DNA of 64,000 nt, from NCBI RefSeq assembly GCF_030929605.1, contig NZ_JAVFVS010000005.1, positions 248,001 through 312,000 on the forward strand, read 5' to 3'. Both the position numbers and the translations under genes were made by a program. The notes beneath the pieces were generated by a model. The model was not told the DNA's origin and did not search any database. It worked only from the letters and a program-made list of their open reading frames with translations. The DNA is from Flavobacterium sp. LHD-80 (GTDB lineage: Bacteria; Bacteroidota; Bacteroidia; Flavobacteriales; Flavobacteriaceae). Of this stretch, positions 61,820 through 64,000 are shown in pieces. Each line of letters begins with the position of its first letter. Position 1 is the stretch's first letter.

Positions 61820-64000
61820 TTAAAATGTTAAATTAAGGCCAAGCAAGAAGGTACGAGTTGAAGGAGTGTTTGTTCCTAATGTCAGTAAACGTCTTTTGTA
61901 AAAATCAGTTACTGCAGCATTTTCGTTACCGTATGAGTTGGTTTCAGGATCCATACCAGTTTCTCTGTGGTAAGGTGATGAAATCACGAATGGATTCTGC
62001 ACTGTGCAGTACAAACGAAATCTATCAACTCCTAAATCCTTAATAAATTTTTCAGTAATATTATAGCCAAGAGTAATCGTACGGATTTTAACATAAGAAG
62101 CATCAAAGTATCCTAAAGTAGATCCGTATTTTGGATTATCATTGCTTGAAATTCCGCCTGGTCTTGGGTATTTTGCATCTGTGTTATCTGGTGTCCAATA
62201 ATCGACTTTTACGTTTCCTCTACGACCACTCAACATATTCAAGTAACCTGTTGAAGAATATAATGTACTAATAAGAACTCCTCCACTTTGAAAAGCACCT
62301 ACTACACTAAGATCTAAATTTTTATAAGCAACACGAGTGTTGAAACCTCCAAGGAAATCAGGATTTACATCGATGATTTGTCTATCTGCAGGCCCAATTT
62401 GTCTTGTTGGAGAACCATCTGCATTAAATTCTCCGGTATATTTTACTTTAATCATACCCACATTTCCTCCTGGCTCATATTTAGTAAGATTTGCATCTCC
62501 TTGTTGCCAAAGTCCAACTTTTTCATAATCAAAGATCACATCGATTGGATGTCCAACAAACCACCAGTTGTTTTCGTCTCTGGTTTGTCCTGAAGAAAGC
62601 GCTACTAATTTATTTTTGTTCGAATAAAAGTTAACACCAACATCCCAAGACCATCCATTTGGATTATCGAATATTGCTCCATTAAGCGTTATTTCGTAAC
62701 CTTTGTTTTGAGTTTGTCCAATGTTTGCTGTGTAGCTACCCACACCTGCTGTTGGAGGCAAACCAACACTTAAAAGAATATCTTTTGTATCTGTAACATA
62801 ATATTCAGCTGTACCTGTTAATCTATTTTTAAAGAATCCAAAATCGATACCATAGTTCATTGTAGTTGAATACTCCCAGCCTAAATCAGGATTAGGAAGC
62901 GTCGATACATAATATCCAGTTGCATTTGTTTCGCCAAAATTGTAAGGTCTTGAAGCCAAACTTCCTAAAGTAGAATAAGGAGCAACTGCTTGGTTAGAAG
63001 TTTCTCCGTAACCTGCGCGTAATTTTAATTGCTCCAACCAAGAAACATCTTGCATAAATGATTCATTTTTAACATTCCATCCAACTGATACAGCAGGATA
63101 AGTATGCCATTGATGTCCTTTAGCAAGTCTTGAAGAAGCATCAGATCTTACTGTTGCTGTCAACATGTAACGATTGTCATAAGAATACATTGCACGCCCC
63201 ATGTATGAAACCAATCCGCTTTGCTGGTAATCTTGATTGTCTGGATTTATCGAAATTTCTCCAGCTGCTCTTCCTAAATTGTAAAATTGAAAAGCATCAG
63301 AAGGAATGTCTTTTGCAGAAACCTGTGATTTATTATAAGTAGTTTGTTCTGATGAATACATTGCTACCGCATTCACTTGGTGTTTTCCAAAAGTACGATC
63401 GTACGTAAGCAAGTTTTGGATTGTCCAGTTCGTATTAAGCGTATTTGTTACAGAAGCTGTCGAGACTGTGGTAGGGTTTATACTAAAAACACCTTCTCCT
63501 GTATACTGACCTCCATTTGTACTACGGAAATTACCACCTAAATCTATATGGAATTTTAAACCTTCAACACCCGGAATTTTTACTTCTGCGTATAACGTAT
63601 TGTATGAACTATATGCTTTTGTTTGGTCGATCCATTTGTCACCCAAATTATTGATCGTTTCTCTGGTGTAAACCCAGTTTTCATCTAATGGCATTTTTAC
63701 CGTTCTTTTTAAAGAACCATCCGCATTATACGGATTAGCAATCGAAGTCGTACTTAAAGTATTGTAAAGACTTAAATTCCCTCCATTTGAAATAGAATAA
63801 TTATTATTAGTAGTAAAACCAACTTTAAAATACTGTCCTATTGCCTGATCTACAGCGGCACGCAATGAAATACGACTGTAGTCCTGTCCTGGCACTACTG
63901 CTTCTTCTTTATAATAACTAGTTCCAAAATTATAGTTTCCAGTTTCAGTACCACCAGAAACACCTACATCATGATTGGTTACTAAACCAGCGCCATACAT
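61820..64000 (-). CDS. SusC/RagA TonB-dependent receptor, partial
   Basis: The C-terminal 726 residues of a SusC-type outer-membrane receptor are present; the signal, plug and first strands lie beyond the window. The barrel part is typical (VGWNVKNESFMQDVSWLEQLKLRAGYGETSNQA, GWEYSTTMNYGIDFGFFKNRLTGTAEYYVTDTKDILL). The chain ends in FLLGLNLTF, the usual outer-membrane C-terminus with final Phe. No FecR/sigma pair is visible on this side. Confidence 0.93.
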   Translation of the reverse strand: MYGAGLVTNHDVGVSGGTETGNYNFGTSYYKEEAVVPGQDYSRISLRAAVDQAIGQYFKVGFTTNNNYSISNGGNLSLYNTLSTTSIANPYNADGSLKRTVKMPLDENWVYTRETINNLGDKWIDQTKAYSSYNTLYAEVKIPGVEGLKFHIDLGGNFRSTNGGQYTGEGVFSINPTTVSTASVTNTLNTNWTIQNLLTYDRTFGKHQVNAVAMYSSEQTTYNKSQVSAKDIPSDAFQFYNLGRAAGEISINPDNQDYQQSGLVSYMGRAMYSYDNRYMLTATVRSDASSRLAKGHQWHTYPAVSVGWNVKNESFMQDVSWLEQLKLRAGYGETSNQAVAPYSTLGSLASRPYNFGETNATGYYVSTLPNPDLGWEYSTTMNYGIDFGFFKNRLTGTAEYYVTDTKDILLSVGLPPTAGVGSYTANIGQTQNKGYEITLNGAIFDNPNGWSWDVGVNFYSNKNKLVALSSGQTRDENNWWFVGHPIDVIFDYEKVGLWQQGDANLTKYEPGGNVGMIKVKYTGEFNADGSPTRQIGPADRQIIDVNPDFLGGFNTRVAYKNLDLSVVGAFQSGGVLISTLYSSTGYLNMLSGRRGNVKVDYWTPDNTDAKYPRPGGISSNDNPKYGSTLGYFDASYVKIRTITLGYNITEKFIKDLGVDRFRLYCTVQNPFVISSPYHRETGMDPETNSYGNENAAVTDFYKRRLLTLGTNTPSTRTFLLGLNLTF

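Noticed and set aside
1..64000. Search for tRNA, rRNA, CRISPR arrays, phage and transposase genes
   Set aside because: None could be recognised by reading both strands; the only mobile-like features are the non-coding inverted-repeat elements.

Overview
The window is a piece of a Flavobacterium-type chromosome (Bacteroidota, Flavobacteriia). The evidence is the AT-rich sequence, two SusC/SusD pairs, an ECF sigma/FecR/STN-SusC cascade, a minimal class Id-type ribonucleotide reductase, signal peptides ending in AQ, and several promoters of the flavobacterial type TTG-N19/20-TAnnTTTG. No tRNA, rRNA, CRISPR array, transposase or phage gene was seen.

Layout. 0-3.9 kb: a partial PhyH dioxygenase behind a 13-codon leader ORF ending in six Cys codons, an SDR oxidoreductase, an HxlR regulator divergent from a NIPSNAP-like gene, and a small acidic protein with a lipoprotein. 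4.2-8 kb: the oxidative pentose phosphate operon gnd-zwf-pgl, preceded by two 15-bp palindromes exactly 50 bp apart. 8.2-17.4 kb: a TPR lipoprotein, two Crp/Fnr regulators and two short stress/redox operons (secreted monooxygenase-like and DJ-1-like proteins plus an OYE flavoprotein; 2TM protein, cupin and CMD protein). The two operons share a 17-bp box at the same 23-nt distance from a TAnnTTTG element. 17.6-21.2 kb: a propeller-type histidine kinase and a convergent LuxR-type response regulator.

21.7-40.2 kb, all on the minus strand: a large envelope locus. In transcription order it holds an ECF sigma gene interrupted by an in-frame TAA, FecR, STN-SusC, SusD, a DUF4843-like lipoprotein, a PKD-like lipoprotein, a periplasmic thioredoxin, a double-DTG retropepsin-like protein, a TlpA-like thioredoxin, an unknown secreted protein, an M16 zinc peptidase and DsbD. 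It reads as a coupled outer-membrane import, disulfide reduction and proteolysis system, possibly for cysteine-rich peptides. This is the best candidate for an undescribed system here.

40.6-48.2 kb: nrdB-nrdA (with four TTRTCAACAG repeats upstream), an AraC regulator with an NmrA-like reductase and a membrane protein, and a TetR/small protein/MFS efflux operon. 48.3-64 kb: a GH43-like enzyme, an L,D-transpeptidase-like protein, a Gly-rich surface protein, a response regulator with a multi-PAS histidine kinase, a sialate O-acetylesterase-like enzyme and a second SusD/SusC pair cut by the window end. Long inverted-repeat elements lie at 8.0, 21.4, 48.3 and 59.5 kb.
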